From contig JAAYIC010000028.1 of NCBI GenBank assembly GCA_012735195.1, positions 1-60,959 on the forward strand: a stretch of DNA of 60,959 bases, in the 5' to 3' direction. Under the pieces are notes generated by a model. The model was not told where the DNA came from, did no database searches, and was given only the letters and a program-made list of their open reading frames with translations. A program made the translations under genes and the position numbers. Source of the stretch: Bacillota bacterium. Lineage in GTDB: Bacteria > Bacillota > UBA4882 > UBA10575. The first letter of the stretch is position 1; every line of letters begins with the position of its first letter. Positions 32,526-44,014 of the stretch are shown piece after piece.

Positions 32526-34402
32526 TCCCCCTGTCCGGCAGGGGAACTCTCCTCAACCGCCTCAACCGCCTGCGGTGTCTCCGGGTCCTCCCCGGAAGCC
32601 ATAAGGCGTTCGAAGTCGGCTGCTTCCAGGGTCTCCTTCTCCAGAAGCGCCTGGACGACAGCGTCCAGTTTATCCCGGTGGGTACGGATGATCTCCTCCG
32701 CCCGGTTATAGGACTCCGTAATTATCCTCTTCATCTCCTGGTCAATACTGGCCGCCACCTGTTCACTGTAGTTCCGGTCGCGGGAGATATCCCGGCCTAA
32801 AAAGACCTGTTCCGCCGGGCCGTGGCCGAAAGTCATCGGCCCCAGTTTATCGCTCATCCCGAATTCCGTAATCATCTTCCGCACCAGTTTCGTTGCGCGT
32901 TCCAGATCATTCCGTGCACCGGTGCTAATCTCCCCCAGCACCACCGCTTCGGCGGCCCGGCCCCCCAGGAGAAAGACCACATCTTCCAGAAGCTCTGTCC
33001 GGGTGGCGTAACGCTTGTCTTCCACCGGCAAGGCCAGGGTATAGCCGCCGGCCTGGCCGCGGGGGATAATCGAAACCTTGTGGATCGGGTCCACCGTGGG
33101 GAGATAATGCCCGACCAAGGCATGTCCTGCTTCGTGATAAGCCGTTAATTGTTTCTCTTTTTCACTCATGACCCGGCTCTTCCGTTCCGGGCCGGCCATT
33201 ACCCGCTCAATGGCCTCTTCACAATCGGCCATCAAGATAACCCGCTGGTTCTTCCTGGCCGCGAGCAAGGCCGCTTCGTTCAGGGTATTGGCCAGATCCG
33301 CCCCGGTAAACCCGGGAGTTCTCCGGGCCAATACCTTCATGTCGACATTCGGAGACAACGGCTTTCCCTTGGCATGGACCTTCAAAATCTCCTCCCGGCC
33401 CTTGATATCCGGGATATCCAGCACCACTTGGCGGTCGAAACGGCCGGGCCGGAGCAAAGCCGGATCCAGAACATCCGGGCGGTTCGTGGCCGCCAGAATA
33501 ATAATTCCGGAGTTCGGCTCAAAACCGTCCATCGCCACCAAGAGCTGGTTCAAAGTCTGTTCCCTTTCGTCATGCCCCCCGCCTAAACCGGCTCCGCGTT
33601 GCCGCCCCACGGCGTCGATCTCATCGATAAAAACGATACAAGGCGCATTTTTCCGGGCCGTCTCAAAGAGGTCCCGGACCCGGGAGGCGCCTACGCCTAC
33701 AAACATCTCGACAAAATCGGAACCGCTGATGCTGAAGAAAGGCACACCGGCCTCTCCGGCCACCGCTTTTGCCAACAAGGTCTTTCCTGTTCCCGGCGGG
33801 CCGACCAAAAGAATCCCCTTGGGGATTTTGGCCCCCAATTCCGTGAAACGCCTGGGCTGCTGTAAAAACTCGACGATCTCCACGAGTTCGTCTTTGGCTT
33901 CATCCGCCCCGGCGACATCATCAAAGGTAACTTTGGCTTTTTCCTCAGCATACAACCGGGCTCTGCTCTTCCCAAAGGCCATGGCTCTACTGCCTGAGCT
34001 TTGCATCTGGTTGACAATGAAAAACCAAAAGCCCAGAAGAATAAGGATCGGTAGAAGACTGGGCAGGACCACCGCCCACCACGGTTCGGTCTTCTTCTTA
34101 TATTCCCTGGGCACCCCGGCCCGTCCCAAAGGCTCTTCATAAACATCGGAAGCCAGAGATGGGCTGGGTCCCTGAGAAACAAAGGGAACGGGTTCGCCGC
34201 CTTTTACCGGCTTGTATTTACCTTCGATTTGGCCGTCGCTGTAAATCTCAACCTCTACGATCTCGTTGGCTTCGATCTTTGCTAAAAATTCATCCCACGT
34301 AAAGTTCTGCGGTGATTGGTGGTCACCAAAAAAATGCCAGAGGACAAATAGGGCAATGGTAGCAAGAAACAGGTAAAAGGTCAATTCCCTAAAAAAGCGC
34401 AA
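32522..34402 (-). CDS. ftsH: ATP-dependent zinc metalloprotease
   Basis: The 626-residue membrane protease has two transmembrane helices (about 8-25 and 110-130), an AAA+ motor (Walker A GPPGTGKT at 201-208, Walker [13 protein letters not shown] region [19 protein letters not shown]) and a zinc site HEAGH at 423-427. It degrades membrane and regulatory proteins. The start is TTG at 34402, seven bases after AGGAGG. The order spoIIE-tilS-ftsH matches other Firmicutes, except that hpt, usually between tilS and ftsH, is elsewhere. Confidence 0.96.
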   Translation of the reverse strand: MRFFRELTFYLFLATIALFVLWHFFGDHQSPQNFTWDEFLAKIEANEIVEVEIYSDGQIEGKYKPVKGGEPVPFVSQGPSPSLASDVYEEPLGRAGVPREYKKKTEPWWAVVLPSLLPILILLGFWFFIVNQMQSSGSRAMAFGKSRARLYAEEKAKVTFDDVAGADEAKDELVEIVEFLQQPRRFTELGAKIPKGILLVGPPGTGKTLLAKAVAGEAGVPFFSISGSDFVEMFVGVGASRVRDLFETARKNAPCIVFIDEIDAVGRQRGAGLGGGHDEREQTLNQLLVAMDGFEPNSGIIILAATNRPDVLDPALLRPGRFDRQVVLDIPDIKGREEILKVHAKGKPLSPNVDMKVLARRTPGFTGADLANTLNEAALLAARKNQRVILMADCEEAIERVMAGPERKSRVMSEKEKQLTAYHEAGHALVGHYLPTVDPIHKVSIIPRGQAGGYTLALPVEDKRYATRTELLEDVVFLLGGRAAEAVVLGEISTGARNDLERATKLVRKMITEFGMSDKLGPMTFGHGPAEQVFLGRDISRDRNYSEQVAASIDQEMKRIITESYNRAEEIIRTHRDKLDAVVQALLEKETLEAADFERLMASGEDPETPQAVEAVEESSPAGQGE

Positions 34403-34442
34403 TCACAAACCTCCTCTCGAGGCCAAAAAAGCCATAGCTCAT

Positions 34443-34471
34443 ATTATACCATAGACGGGTTATTTCCACAA
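34443..34471 (-). promoter_or_regulatory. ftsH promoter inside the end of tilS
   Basis: TATAAT (34443-34448) with a 17-bp spacer and a weak TTGTGG (34466-34471) on the minus strand, overlapping the tilS stop. Confidence 0.55.
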
Positions 34472-35994
34472 TAAAAAAAACCCTCCCCGGCACGGGTGAA
34501 AAAAGAAAGATGCAGAACCCGCCGGGTTTCTTTGGTAATACAGGCCCTTGCATCCGGTTGGCCGCCGGCAACCCAAAGAATCCGGTCCCTCCCGTCGACC
34601 AGTAGGAGAACCCTGTCCCGCTCCCCCCGGGGGATTTTCCGGTCGCTAAAATAATCTTTCAGTTTTTTGCTTCCCCCCAGCCCCAACGGGTAAAAACGGT
34701 CTCCCGGCTTCCTGGTCCGCATATACAGGGGGAGGACGATCTCCTGCCCGTCAAGAAAAACCTCCCCGGGCGGGACTTCTCCCCAATCGGCAGGGAGTGC
34801 CGCCGGGGTAACCCAGGCGGCTTTTACCATTCCCCGCCCTCCCGGTAAAACCGTCTCCCCGGGCACGGTGAGGCGCTGCCGGAAAGGCACGACCCTCTCC
34901 CGCTCCCCCCGGGGGCCCAGTACCAACCGATCGTTCTCTTTCCGACATTCCATACCGCCGGGAAGGATAATCTTTTTCCCGTTTTCTGCGGTCAAGAGGC
35001 GAAGGAAGGCCTCGGAATGTTTGAATTCCAGCCGGATACCGCCGGTACCGACATCACCGGCAGGCAACGCCGCCCGGCGCCTTTGGACGAGGGAAAAAAA
35101 GAGCCGGCGAAAAACCGCCCGGCGCAAAGCCGGCGCCAAAGAAAGCCACGACCGTACCGGAATGCGGTACGACTCACCCTCCGGATTAACCCCCCATTCC
35201 CTTAAGGTCTCTTCAACCGCCGCGCCGATAAACTCCTCCCATTCCCGGAAGAGAACCGCCGTTTCCTGCAACCGTTTTCCCAGGCCGGGTTGGTACTCTT
35301 CCTGGAGGAGCGGCAGCAGGCAATGGCGGATCCGGTTACGAAAATAGGCCGTCTCCCGGTTGGAGGTATCCTCCAGCCACGGGAGGGAATGCTCCCGGGC
35401 GTACGCCAGAATCTCCTCCCTGCCCACGGCCAGCAAAGGACGAATATACGGGCCGCGGACCGGCGGGATCCCGGAAAGCCCTTCCGGCCCCGCGCCGGTC
35501 AAAAAACGCATCAAAACCGTTTCCACCTGGTCATCAGCCTGGTGACCCAAGGCGATTCTGGCAGCCCCGGCCGCTTGCGCCGCCTCCGCCAGTAACCGGT
35601 ACCTTTCTCTCCGCGCCCGTTCCTGTAGAGAGGCGCCGCGCGCCCGTTTTTTCAGCCGGATCTTTTCCACCCGGCAGGGAAGACCCCATTGGGCACAGAT
35701 CTTCTCCACCAACTCCTGTTCGGCTGCGGCCTCCGGACGCAGGCCGTGATTGAGGTGGAAAACATGGAGGCGCAAGTCCAGCGGCAACCGGCGCAGGACA
35801 AAGAGAAGGGTCATCGAATCGACCCCTCCCGAAACCGCAACCAGCACCTTTTCACCGGGGTTTAACATTTTATACTGCTGAACGGTGGCAAAAACCTTCT
35901 TTTCCAACTCGTGCACGGCTTTTCTCCCCAACCTGTTTTCCGCCGGTATCATGGCGGACGGGCTGCCGGCCGTTCCGGCGTCCCCAGTCCCCAT
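34444..35994 (-). CDS. tilS: tRNA(Ile)-lysidine synthetase
   Basis: The product (up to 516 aa) converts C34 of the AUA-reading tRNA(Ile) to lysidine. The PP-loop SGGVDSM is followed by HVFHLNHGLRPEA, IALGHQADDQVETVLMRFL and GIPPVRG. The C-terminal lysidine domain is present (MRTRKPGDRFYPLGLGGSKK then LKDYFSDRKIPR). The start is uncertain: the ATG at 35994 lies directly against AGGAG and the next Met (35952) has no ribosome site. It follows spoIIE as is usual. Confidence 0.93.
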   Translation of the reverse strand: MGTGDAGTAGSPSAMIPAENRLGRKAVHELEKKVFATVQQYKMLNPGEKVLVAVSGGVDSMTLLFVLRRLPLDLRLHVFHLNHGLRPEAAAEQELVEKICAQWGLPCRVEKIRLKKRARGASLQERARRERYRLLAEAAQAAGAARIALGHQADDQVETVLMRFLTGAGPEGLSGIPPVRGPYIRPLLAVGREEILAYAREHSLPWLEDTSNRETAYFRNRIRHCLLPLLQEEYQPGLGKRLQETAVLFREWEEFIGAAVEETLREWGVNPEGESYRIPVRSWLSLAPALRRAVFRRLFFSLVQRRRAALPAGDVGTGGIRLEFKHSEAFLRLLTAENGKKIILPGGMECRKENDRLVLGPRGERERVVPFRQRLTVPGETVLPGGRGMVKAAWVTPAALPADWGEVPPGEVFLDGQEIVLPLYMRTRKPGDRFYPLGLGGSKKLKDYFSDRKIPRGERDRVLLLVDGRDRILWVAGGQPDARACITKETRRVLHLSFFTRAGEGFFYCGNNPSMV

Positions 35995-36072
35995 CTCCTA
36001 ATAACGTTTTCTCTATTATTAAGTTTCCTTCCTGCTCCGGCCGGAAAATTACCGGAAATTTCCCGCCCGCGC

Positions 36073-38469
36073 TTAGATCCGCCCCCGCGCCCGCGGGTTT
36101 TCCCTGAGCACCTGCAGGGCGAGGATGGTCATATCATCTTCCACATTCCCGCCGGCCTCAATCTTCGCGGCTTCCAGCAGATAACGGCAGAGGTTGTCAA
36201 CCCCGGAAAGGTCCAGTTGTGTTAAGATTTTACAAATCCAGTCCTCCTTTTGCCGGTTATGAACGCGCGCCGGATCCGTCACCCCGTCGGTTACCATCAC
36301 CACAATATCGTTTTCCCGCAGAACACACCTGATGTATTCCGGTTCCACATTGTTCAGGATCCCCACCGGCAGAGAGGTGGAGCTAATCACATTCACCTCT
36401 TTTCCTCTTTTGATATAGGTGGGGGCGGCACCGATTTTAATCAGTTCCGTTTCCGCGGTGAACTGGTCAAAAACAAACAGGTCCAGGGTGGCAAAACTCT
36501 CTTCCGGGCTGCGCAAGAGCAAAAGGGAGTTCAGTAATTGCAGGCAAAAATCCTTCTCCAAGCCCGTTATGAGCAGGTTTTGCAGGAGGGAAACAGTGGT
36601 ACTGCTTTGGCGGGCCGCTCCCGGACCGGCCCCCATACCGTCGCTGAGAATGGCAAAAGTATAACCTTCTTTTGACTCCAAAATACTGTGGCTGTCTCCG
36701 GATAAGGTATTACCGTCCCTGGGGATTTTCTCCACCGCCGACTCGATCCGGTAACAACGGCGGGGAAGGAGGTAAAAACCGCACTCCCCGTCGGCTCCGG
36801 CCGGACAATGCTGCCGGTGGACGGTGAACCTTCTCCCCAGCAACTGTGAGATCAGGGGAGCAATTATCCGGCGGCACTCCTCCTGCCCCCGGCAGGCCTT
36901 TTTCTCCAGAAAGATCTCCACCCGGTTTTTTTCCAGCCCGGTAACGATCATCTCTTTTACCGGTAAGTTCATCCTTTGGAAGGCCGCCCGCAGTTCTTCT
37001 TCAATCTCCGCCCGGAATTCAACGCTTAATTTCAGATGATGGGTAAGACCGGCGATGATTCCGGACATCTCCCGGAGTTGCCCGGCGAGAAAGGCCTGTC
37101 CCGCCTGGTACCGGCGCCTCCAGAGATGCTCGGCCTGCTGCCTCTCGACCCAGGAATTGACGGCTATGATCAACTCCTGCTTCTGCGGGCACTCTTTGGC
37201 CAGGCGTCCCTTGATCTGTGCCGGATCCGCCATCCCGGAGATCTCCGCGGCTGCGATCAGATCGAAGATCTCCCGGTAAGTAGAGTAGAAAAGCTGGCCC
37301 CAACAAGAGGAGTAACAAGGGCAAAACCTGCATCTTTGCTCGGAGATTTTCTCAATGAACTCGTAGATCTCCTGTTGCCCCTCATCTTCTTTTTCGCCTT
37401 CCTCCCGGGTAAAGGCCCCGGCAATCTGTTCAAAGAGCCTTGCCAGGCTCTGCAGGCGTTCAACAACCACTTCCTTCAACCGCTTTTGTTGCCGGGAGTT
37501 CCCGGCGGTCCCGGCCGGCAATGGCAAGAAATCTTCGATCCGCCGGCAAAACCGGTCAGGGCAGGCGAGGAAGACCGCGGCTGCCGCAGTTCCCGTCAAT
37601 AGGAGCTCTTCCAAACCCAATGCATCCCACCAGCGGGCGGCGGCCAGCACCATATGGACCAGGAAACCCAGGACAAAACCGTATTTTTTTTTCAACAGAT
37701 CGTAGCCAAGGCCGGCTGCGATGCCGCTGCCGGTGATGAAAAAGAACCGTAACGGAATAGTCTGGCCGCAAAGGGCCTCGACACCGCCAAAAACAACGGC
37801 GGCGATCGTCCCCCCTCCTGTACCGTACCTCCTTGCCGTTAAGAAAATAAGGAAAAAGGCGAAAAAAAGATCGGCGGCCAGAGGGATTCCCAACCGGGAA
37901 CCGAGGTCAACAGCCTGTCCCAAGGAGAAAAAAACCAGCACCGCCAGGGTGGACAGGGAGAGGAGAACCTCTCTATTATTCTTTCCCGGTTTCGGCAAAG
38001 GTGAAAAAAGAAAACCGGTCCCCGGTGTCAGCGCATAAACCAGTAAATAGAGGAGAAAGACCTCTCCCAGCGCTTTCCGGGGATCAAGAAAAAATGCCAA
38101 CCGGTGCCTGGCGGCGGTAAACCATAAGGTAAGATGAACCGCGGCCGGCAGGAGGAAAGCGAAGAGATTAGCCCAGGGCTGCTTCTGTCGCCGGGCGCAA
38201 TAGATCCCAAGCAGGACCGGGAGATAGAGAAGAATCCGCCCCGGAAACTCCTCCCCCGGCAGGCCGGTATGGGAATAAAGCGCAAAGAAGGTGATAAAGA
38301 AGACCAGAAAGCCTCCACCGAGACCGTTTTTCAGCCAAGCCCCGTAAAAAGCGGGCCCAAAAGGGAAAAACCCCGGCGGCAACTGCAACTGTCCAAGGGA
38401 GGCGCCGACAGCCAACCCAAAAAGTAACCGGCCCCACCCCCTCCGTATCTTGCGGCCGGTTTCCCGCAC
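36073..38469 (-). CDS. spoIIE: Stage II sporulation protein E, PP2C-type phosphatase
   Basis: The 798-residue protein has about ten transmembrane helices in its first 320 residues, a central regulatory region with paired cysteines (RCRFCPCYSSC), and a C-terminal PP2C phosphatase (LSDGMGAGPGAARQS, VMVTDGVTD, NVEDDMTILALQV). SpoIIE dephosphorylates SpoIIAA to activate sigma-F in the forespore and takes part in polar septation. The start is GTG at 38469, 13 bases after AGGAG, which is long. tilS follows after 78 bp. Confidence 0.95.
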   Translation of the reverse strand: MRETGRKIRRGWGRLLFGLAVGASLGQLQLPPGFFPFGPAFYGAWLKNGLGGGFLVFFITFFALYSHTGLPGEEFPGRILLYLPVLLGIYCARRQKQPWANLFAFLLPAAVHLTLWFTAARHRLAFFLDPRKALGEVFLLYLLVYALTPGTGFLFSPLPKPGKNNREVLLSLSTLAVLVFFSLGQAVDLGSRLGIPLAADLFFAFFLIFLTARRYGTGGGTIAAVVFGGVEALCGQTIPLRFFFITGSGIAAGLGYDLLKKKYGFVLGFLVHMVLAAARWWDALGLEELLLTGTAAAAVFLACPDRFCRRIEDFLPLPAGTAGNSRQQKRLKEVVVERLQSLARLFEQIAGAFTREEGEKEDEGQQEIYEFIEKISEQRCRFCPCYSSCWGQLFYSTYREIFDLIAAAEISGMADPAQIKGRLAKECPQKQELIIAVNSWVERQQAEHLWRRRYQAGQAFLAGQLREMSGIIAGLTHHLKLSVEFRAEIEEELRAAFQRMNLPVKEMIVTGLEKNRVEIFLEKKACRGQEECRRIIAPLISQLLGRRFTVHRQHCPAGADGECGFYLLPRRCYRIESAVEKIPRDGNTLSGDSHSILESKEGYTFAILSDGMGAGPGAARQSSTTVSLLQNLLITGLEKDFCLQLLNSLLLLRSPEESFATLDLFVFDQFTAETELIKIGAAPTYIKRGKEVNVISSTSLPVGILNNVEPEYIRCVLRENDIVVMVTDGVTDPARVHNRQKEDWICKILTQLDLSGVDNLCRYLLEAAKIEAGGNVEDDMTILALQVLRENPRARGRI

Positions 38470-38565
38470 GCGCCCGCGTGTTCTCCTTCTTTTTTGCGTA
38501 AATTCGTCTTCCCACGAGGTCAGAGTCTTTTCCGCCCCTACCCCAACTTTCTCCCCTCCAGTATC

Positions 38566-38692
38566 GGTACTACCCAGTTATTAGGGTGCTATCCGGTTGC
38601 AGGTGCCACCTGGTTGTAGGCACTACCCACAGTTATAGAAACTATTCGGCTATAGGTACTATCCAGCAATATTTTCACCGGTACTACCCTGG
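38566..38692. repeat. Degenerate 18-bp tandem array upstream of spoIIE
   Basis: Six full units and a partial one: GGTACTACCCAGTTATTA, GGGTGCTATCCGGTTGCA, GGTGCCACCTGGTTGTA, GGCACTACCCACAGTTATA, GAAACTATTCGGCTATA, GGTACTATCCAGCAATA and GGTACTACCCTGG. Unit length is 17-19 bp. It fills much of the 320-bp gap between the YkvI-like gene and spoIIE, where no gene is seen. Confidence 0.8.
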
Positions 38693-38789
38693 AAAATGAT
38701 CCGGCCATAGTTTCAGTATACCAAAAAATCCAGATTTTACTTGTCGACTAATGATGCTGTAAAATGTGGGATTTTTCGCTATTTTCCTT

Positions 38790-39890
38790 TTATCTCCATC
38801 TCTGTGCCCCGGGGCGGCCGGCCCGGCGGCTTTCAGCCCAGCGGCCACCGTCTTTCCGCCCGGGACCCCGGGGCGCCGGGAGAGGTTTTAACAAGAGAGG
38901 CAAAAAAAGAAAAAAGGAGACCATCCCGAAAAAAGGATATAAATTCCTGATCAGGCGGCTAAAACCGACCTGACTGATGAGTACCGCCAAAACCATCAGA
39001 CCGGCAACGTGCAGGGGAAAGCAGGGGCTTTCCGCCGGCCCGATCCTGGTGGCCAAACCGTAGCCGTGGGCGATTAAGGTGGAGAAGAGTTCTCCCCAGA
39101 GAACCAGGGCATAACCATACCGCCACCATCTGCCCCAGCCCGCGGTTAAGATAAAGAGCGGGAGTTCGCCCCTGCCGCCGCCGGCCGCGGCCATTACCCG
39201 GTGAAATAGAAAAGCCAAAACCCCCAGAAAAAGACCGCCGAGGACCCCGCCCCTGCGCAAAACCGCGGCCTCATCATCCAGGCGGTGGAGGGTCACCAGA
39301 ACCGGTAAAGATAAAATCAGATTGTAAGCGCTGTATTGCCAGGCGGCCAGGAGCCAATAGCCTCTAGCCGCCGGCGCCGCTGATAACACCGGAGCAGAAG
39401 AAAGCGGGGCCGTCTTCAGGTTGAGGATAATCCCGGCCGCACAGAGTAGGGGGATGAATACCAGATTGACCCCTTTAATCCCCTCCAGCCGCCGGCTGAG
39501 AATAATCACCGCCAGAATCGCCGTACCCCAGCAACCCCATTCCCACCTTCCCCCCAGTTGCACCGTGAGCGCGCCGGAGCCGGCCAGCATAACCCCGAGC
39601 AAAAAAAGGAGAAAGACCGTGATCACCAGGTCCCCGCCCCGGCCTGCCCATTTTCCGGCAAGGCTGTAGAGGAAATCCTGGTAAGAAGCGGCCTTAATGC
39701 GCCTCCCCCACTCCATGGTTTTGGCCCCCAAAACCGACAGGAGCAAAGTGGAGCAAAGCAGACCCCAGTTACCGGCAGTCCCGTACTGCGAAAAAAACTG
39801 CCAAATCTCCCGGCCGGAAGCAAAACCCGCGCCGATCACCGTACCAATATAGATCGCGGCAACAGTAAACACCCTAAAGACCCGGTTCAC
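38790..39890 (-). CDS. YkvI-like membrane transporter
   Basis: The 366-residue protein has about ten hydrophobic helices. It opens AAIYIGTVIGAGFASGREIWQFF, an APC-superfamily-like first helix with the unwound GAGFASG motif, as in YkvI-family proteins of Firmicutes. The substrate is unknown. Its ATG overlaps the stop of the carboxypeptidase gene (ATGA), so they form one translational unit; a link with cell-wall or spore metabolism is only inferred. The C-terminus is basic and Gly/Arg-rich. Confidence 0.78.
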   Translation of the reverse strand: MNRVFRVFTVAAIYIGTVIGAGFASGREIWQFFSQYGTAGNWGLLCSTLLLSVLGAKTMEWGRRIKAASYQDFLYSLAGKWAGRGGDLVITVFLLFLLGVMLAGSGALTVQLGGRWEWGCWGTAILAVIILSRRLEGIKGVNLVFIPLLCAAGIILNLKTAPLSSAPVLSAAPAARGYWLLAAWQYSAYNLILSLPVLVTLHRLDDEAAVLRRGGVLGGLFLGVLAFLFHRVMAAAGGGRGELPLFILTAGWGRWWRYGYALVLWGELFSTLIAHGYGLATRIGPAESPCFPLHVAGLMVLAVLISQVGFSRLIRNLYPFFGMVSFFLFLPLLLKPLPAPRGPGRKDGGRWAESRRAGRPGAQRWR

Positions 39891-41098
39891 TCATGACCAC
39901 TCCACAACCTTCGCCACCACCAATCCTTTTCCACCCGTTCCCGGACGATCAGATCCACCCCGCAGACATTTTCCCCGCGAAAAAAAAAGGCTATCTCCCC
40001 GGCGACCGTCCCCGGTTTTACCGGCAGCCTGAGTTTCTCCGGACGCAGGCTGATTCTTTTTTGCGCATACCCCTCCTCCCCCTTGGGGATGACCACCATC
40101 AACGGCCGGCGGGGGTAGACCGCCACTGTGCGGGGGTACCCGCCCGCCGTCTCAATTTTCCCCACCGCCTCTTCCGGGGTGGCCAGGAGTTTCAGGGTGA
40201 AATTGCTAAACCCGTACTCCAGAAGGCTTGCCGACTCCCCCCAGCGGTCCGGGCTATTCAAGACCACAGAGATAAAACGGCGGCCGTCCCGGGTAGCCGA
40301 AGCCACCAGACAGTACCCTGCTTCGGAAGTGGTGCCGGTCTTTACCCCGTCCGCTCCGGCGAATGACCAAAGCAACCTGTTGGTATTCCGGACCTTCCTT
40401 GTCTTTTCCCCTTGATACCACTCGATCGCTTCTTCCCTGGCTGCCACCAGCCGGGAAAATTCCGGATTCCGCAGCGCATAACAGGTAAGGCGGGCCAAAT
40501 CATAGGCGGTGGTGTAATGGGAGGGCGCCCGTAACCCGTGGGGGTTTTGGAAGTTGCTGTTGAGCGCCCCGAGTTCCTTTGCCTTCCTGTTCATCATGCG
40601 CGCAAAATTCCGTTCCGACCCGGCAATATGTTCCGCCACGGCAACACCCGCATCATTACCCGAGCAAAGCAGGAGCCCTTCCAATAATTCCTTGAGCGTC
40701 AGCCGGTCGCCCGCCTTTAGCCACAAGGAAGAACCTCCTGTCCGGGCGGCCCGCCGGCTAACCGTGACAATATCTTCGAGGTTTCCCTTTTCCAAGGCGA
40801 CAATGGCCGTAAGGATCTTCGTTGTACTGGCCGGAGCGCGCCGCTGGTGTTCGTTTTTGGCATACAGGATCATCCCGCTGACCTCTTCCACCAGGATAGC
40901 GGCGCGGGCATGGATCGCCGGCCCTCCCGTATAATTAGGAAGATAAATCAGGGGAGGATACCCTTCCACCCGCCGGTAACCCGAACCGGCCGGAATCTCT
41001 TTACGGTATTTTAAAGCCCCGGCCGCCACCAATGCCAGGCTTAAAAAGAGAAGAAGAAGAAAACGGCGGGCTCTTCCCGGAAAACGAAAAACTCCCAT
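39887..41098 (-). CDS. dacF: D-alanyl-D-alanine carboxypeptidase (PBP5/DacF type)
   Basis: The 403-residue exported enzyme trims the terminal D-Ala of peptidoglycan stem peptides. The three active-site motifs are present: STTK (91-94), SGN (146-148) and KTG (253-255). A signal anchor lies at about 12-29, and the C-terminal PBP5_C domain and basic tail end (KDWWWRRLW) may bind the membrane. DacF-type enzymes act in the forespore; vegetative DacA cannot be excluded. It is coupled to the YkvI-like gene. Confidence 0.92.
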   Translation of the reverse strand: MGVFRFPGRARRFLLLLFLSLALVAAGALKYRKEIPAGSGYRRVEGYPPLIYLPNYTGGPAIHARAAILVEEVSGMILYAKNEHQRRAPASTTKILTAIVALEKGNLEDIVTVSRRAARTGGSSLWLKAGDRLTLKELLEGLLLCSGNDAGVAVAEHIAGSERNFARMMNRKAKELGALNSNFQNPHGLRAPSHYTTAYDLARLTCYALRNPEFSRLVAAREEAIEWYQGEKTRKVRNTNRLLWSFAGADGVKTGTTSEAGYCLVASATRDGRRFISVVLNSPDRWGESASLLEYGFSNFTLKLLATPEEAVGKIETAGGYPRTVAVYPRRPLMVVIPKGEEGYAQKRISLRPEKLRLPVKPGTVAGEIAFFFRGENVCGVDLIVRERVEKDWWWRRLWSGHE

Positions 41099-41200
41099 TA
41101 CGGGCAGGCACCCCTTTGTTTTTCATTTTTATGCCTGTCGGCCCGGGAAAATGAGCACGCCACCCCTTGGGAACAAAAAAGGCCGCCTTCCGGCAGCCCT

Positions 41201-41216
41201 CGTACGCGCACGCGCA
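41201..41216. other. Alternating purine-pyrimidine tract
   Basis: Sixteen bases, CGTACGCGCACGCGCA, alternate strictly; similar tracts recur in other spacers of the window. Confidence 0.5.
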
Positions 41217-41256
41217 AATCATTCCGGTCCGCTTTTCAGCGTCCTTTCTTTTTTCG

Positions 41257-41955
41257 CTACAGCTTTACAAAGATCCCGGCATCCCAGCGAAACTCTTCAT
41301 TCTTGCAATAGATCCCGGCTTCTGTACCGTTCGGCCATTTCCGGCTGAGGGTGGTCCGGTGGTCAATCCGCCCCTCCACCAGAACCAACGGTTCGAGACG
41401 GAGATGCCAATCCCTGCCAAAATTCCAGTTCAAATCGAGCCGGATATAGATCTCCGGGTCATGGGGTTTTCCCGGGATATACTCGCCCCTGATCCCGGCA
41501 AAAACCAAATGATCATGTTCGAGATTGACCCCAATCTCCAAGTCGCACTGGTAGTCCAGGAGATACTCGTTAACGTCCCGCCGGCGGTAACCGGTGGCCT
41601 TCGCCAAAAAAGCGGTATTCTCTCCCAATTCGCCCCGGTATTTCAATCCCGCCAGATATTGTTCTTTTGTAAAATCATAACCGGCTTGTAAGGACCAGTT
41701 GGGGGTGGGGAGATAAACCGCCCGTAATTGAAGACGCTCCTCCAGCCGGCTGAGGTTCAATTGCCAGGCCGGACTAAGGTTGTAGGTACCGTCAAAAAGC
41801 GCCCCTTCTTCCACGGCATAACCGCCCATTAAAGACCAGGGTTTATCCTCCACCGCCCCGGCGGAAACCCCGCCAAAAAAGAGACCGCCCAAGGCAAGTA
41901 CGGCCAGGAAGAGTCCCCGGTAAACCCAGTTATTATGGTGATAAGCTATTCGCAA
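41257..41955 (-). CDS. Exported beta-strand-rich protein, possible membrane beta-barrel
   Basis: I do not recognise this 232-residue protein. After a signal peptide (about 13-34) it is a series of alternating strands with aromatic residues, for example WQLNLSRLEERLQLRAVY, WSLQAGYDFTKEQYLAGLKY, YLLDYQCDLEIGVNLEHD, IYIRLDLNWNFGRDWHLRLE and the end FRWDAGIFVKL. This pattern with turns between strands of about ten residues is like an outer-membrane barrel, which would imply a diderm cell; no other outer-membrane gene is in the window. A cytoplasmic-side origin is excluded by the signal peptide. The start is TTG at 41955 after AAGGAGGG. Confidence 0.6.
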   Translation of the reverse strand: MRIAYHHNNWVYRGLFLAVLALGGLFFGGVSAGAVEDKPWSLMGGYAVEEGALFDGTYNLSPAWQLNLSRLEERLQLRAVYLPTPNWSLQAGYDFTKEQYLAGLKYRGELGENTAFLAKATGYRRRDVNEYLLDYQCDLEIGVNLEHDHLVFAGIRGEYIPGKPHDPEIYIRLDLNWNFGRDWHLRLEPLVLVEGRIDHRTTLSRKWPNGTEAGIYCKNEEFRWDAGIFVKL

Positions 41956-42283
41956 CAGGGTTCGCCCTCCTTCTGTAATGGCTCTACTTTAGCTATTACC
42001 AAAAATGCCTTGCTCAACCAGAACCTTGGTATAATTACCTTTTATCAAAAAAAACTTTGATAAATAGGGCTAATACATAATAAAGATCTGCAATAAATAT
42101 TTCTAATCGTAATCTTCTACCATAAATATTCCTGATAGGAATATCTTGCGTACGAAAACAAGAACATAAACGTCGAAATACTAGCTATCCCCGATACTTC
42201 AGGTAATATTTCGGGAAGAGTCGTCAAAATCCTTTTTCCCGGCATCATTAAATTATGGCGATCCCGGTATTTTTTGCGTCGCG
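41956..42283. other. AT-rich gene-free stretch between groEL and the beta-rich protein
   Basis: No gene is seen. It contains two clear inverted repeats: TTTATCAAA/TTTGATAAA at 42041-42064 and ATATTCC/GGAATAT at about 42124-42143. Their function is unknown; the first may belong to the promoter region of the downstream minus-strand gene. Confidence 0.5.
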
Positions 42284-42332
42284 CAAAAAAAGAAATTGCC
42301 ATTTGCCTTACTAAATGGCGAATGGCAATTTC
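42284..42332 (-). terminator. Terminator of groES-groEL
   Basis: GAAATTGCCATT pairs with AATGGCAATTTC (12 bp), extended by a wobble pair and GCC/GGC around a 9-nt loop, and is followed on the minus strand by seven T. Confidence 0.92.
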
Positions 42333-42338
42333 CTTTCC

Positions 42339-42360
42339 AATGCATGCGTCAGCATGCATT
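42339..42360. other. Second hairpin directly after groEL
   Basis: AATGCATGC and GCATGCATT form a perfect 9-bp stem with a 4-nt loop, starting one base after the groEL stop and just before the terminator. It may protect the mRNA 3' end. Confidence 0.7.
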
Positions 42361-42361
42361 C

Positions 42362-44005
<1,644 letters not shown>

Positions 44006-44014
44006 CTATCCGGA

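Noticed and set aside
33168-34142. Long plus-strand ORF (324 codons) opposite ftsH
   Set aside because: It is a shadow of the ftsH coding frame with biased composition and no ribosome site.
42117-42359. Minus-strand ORF downstream of groEL
   Set aside because: It consists of the groEL terminator and hairpins and AT-rich spacer.
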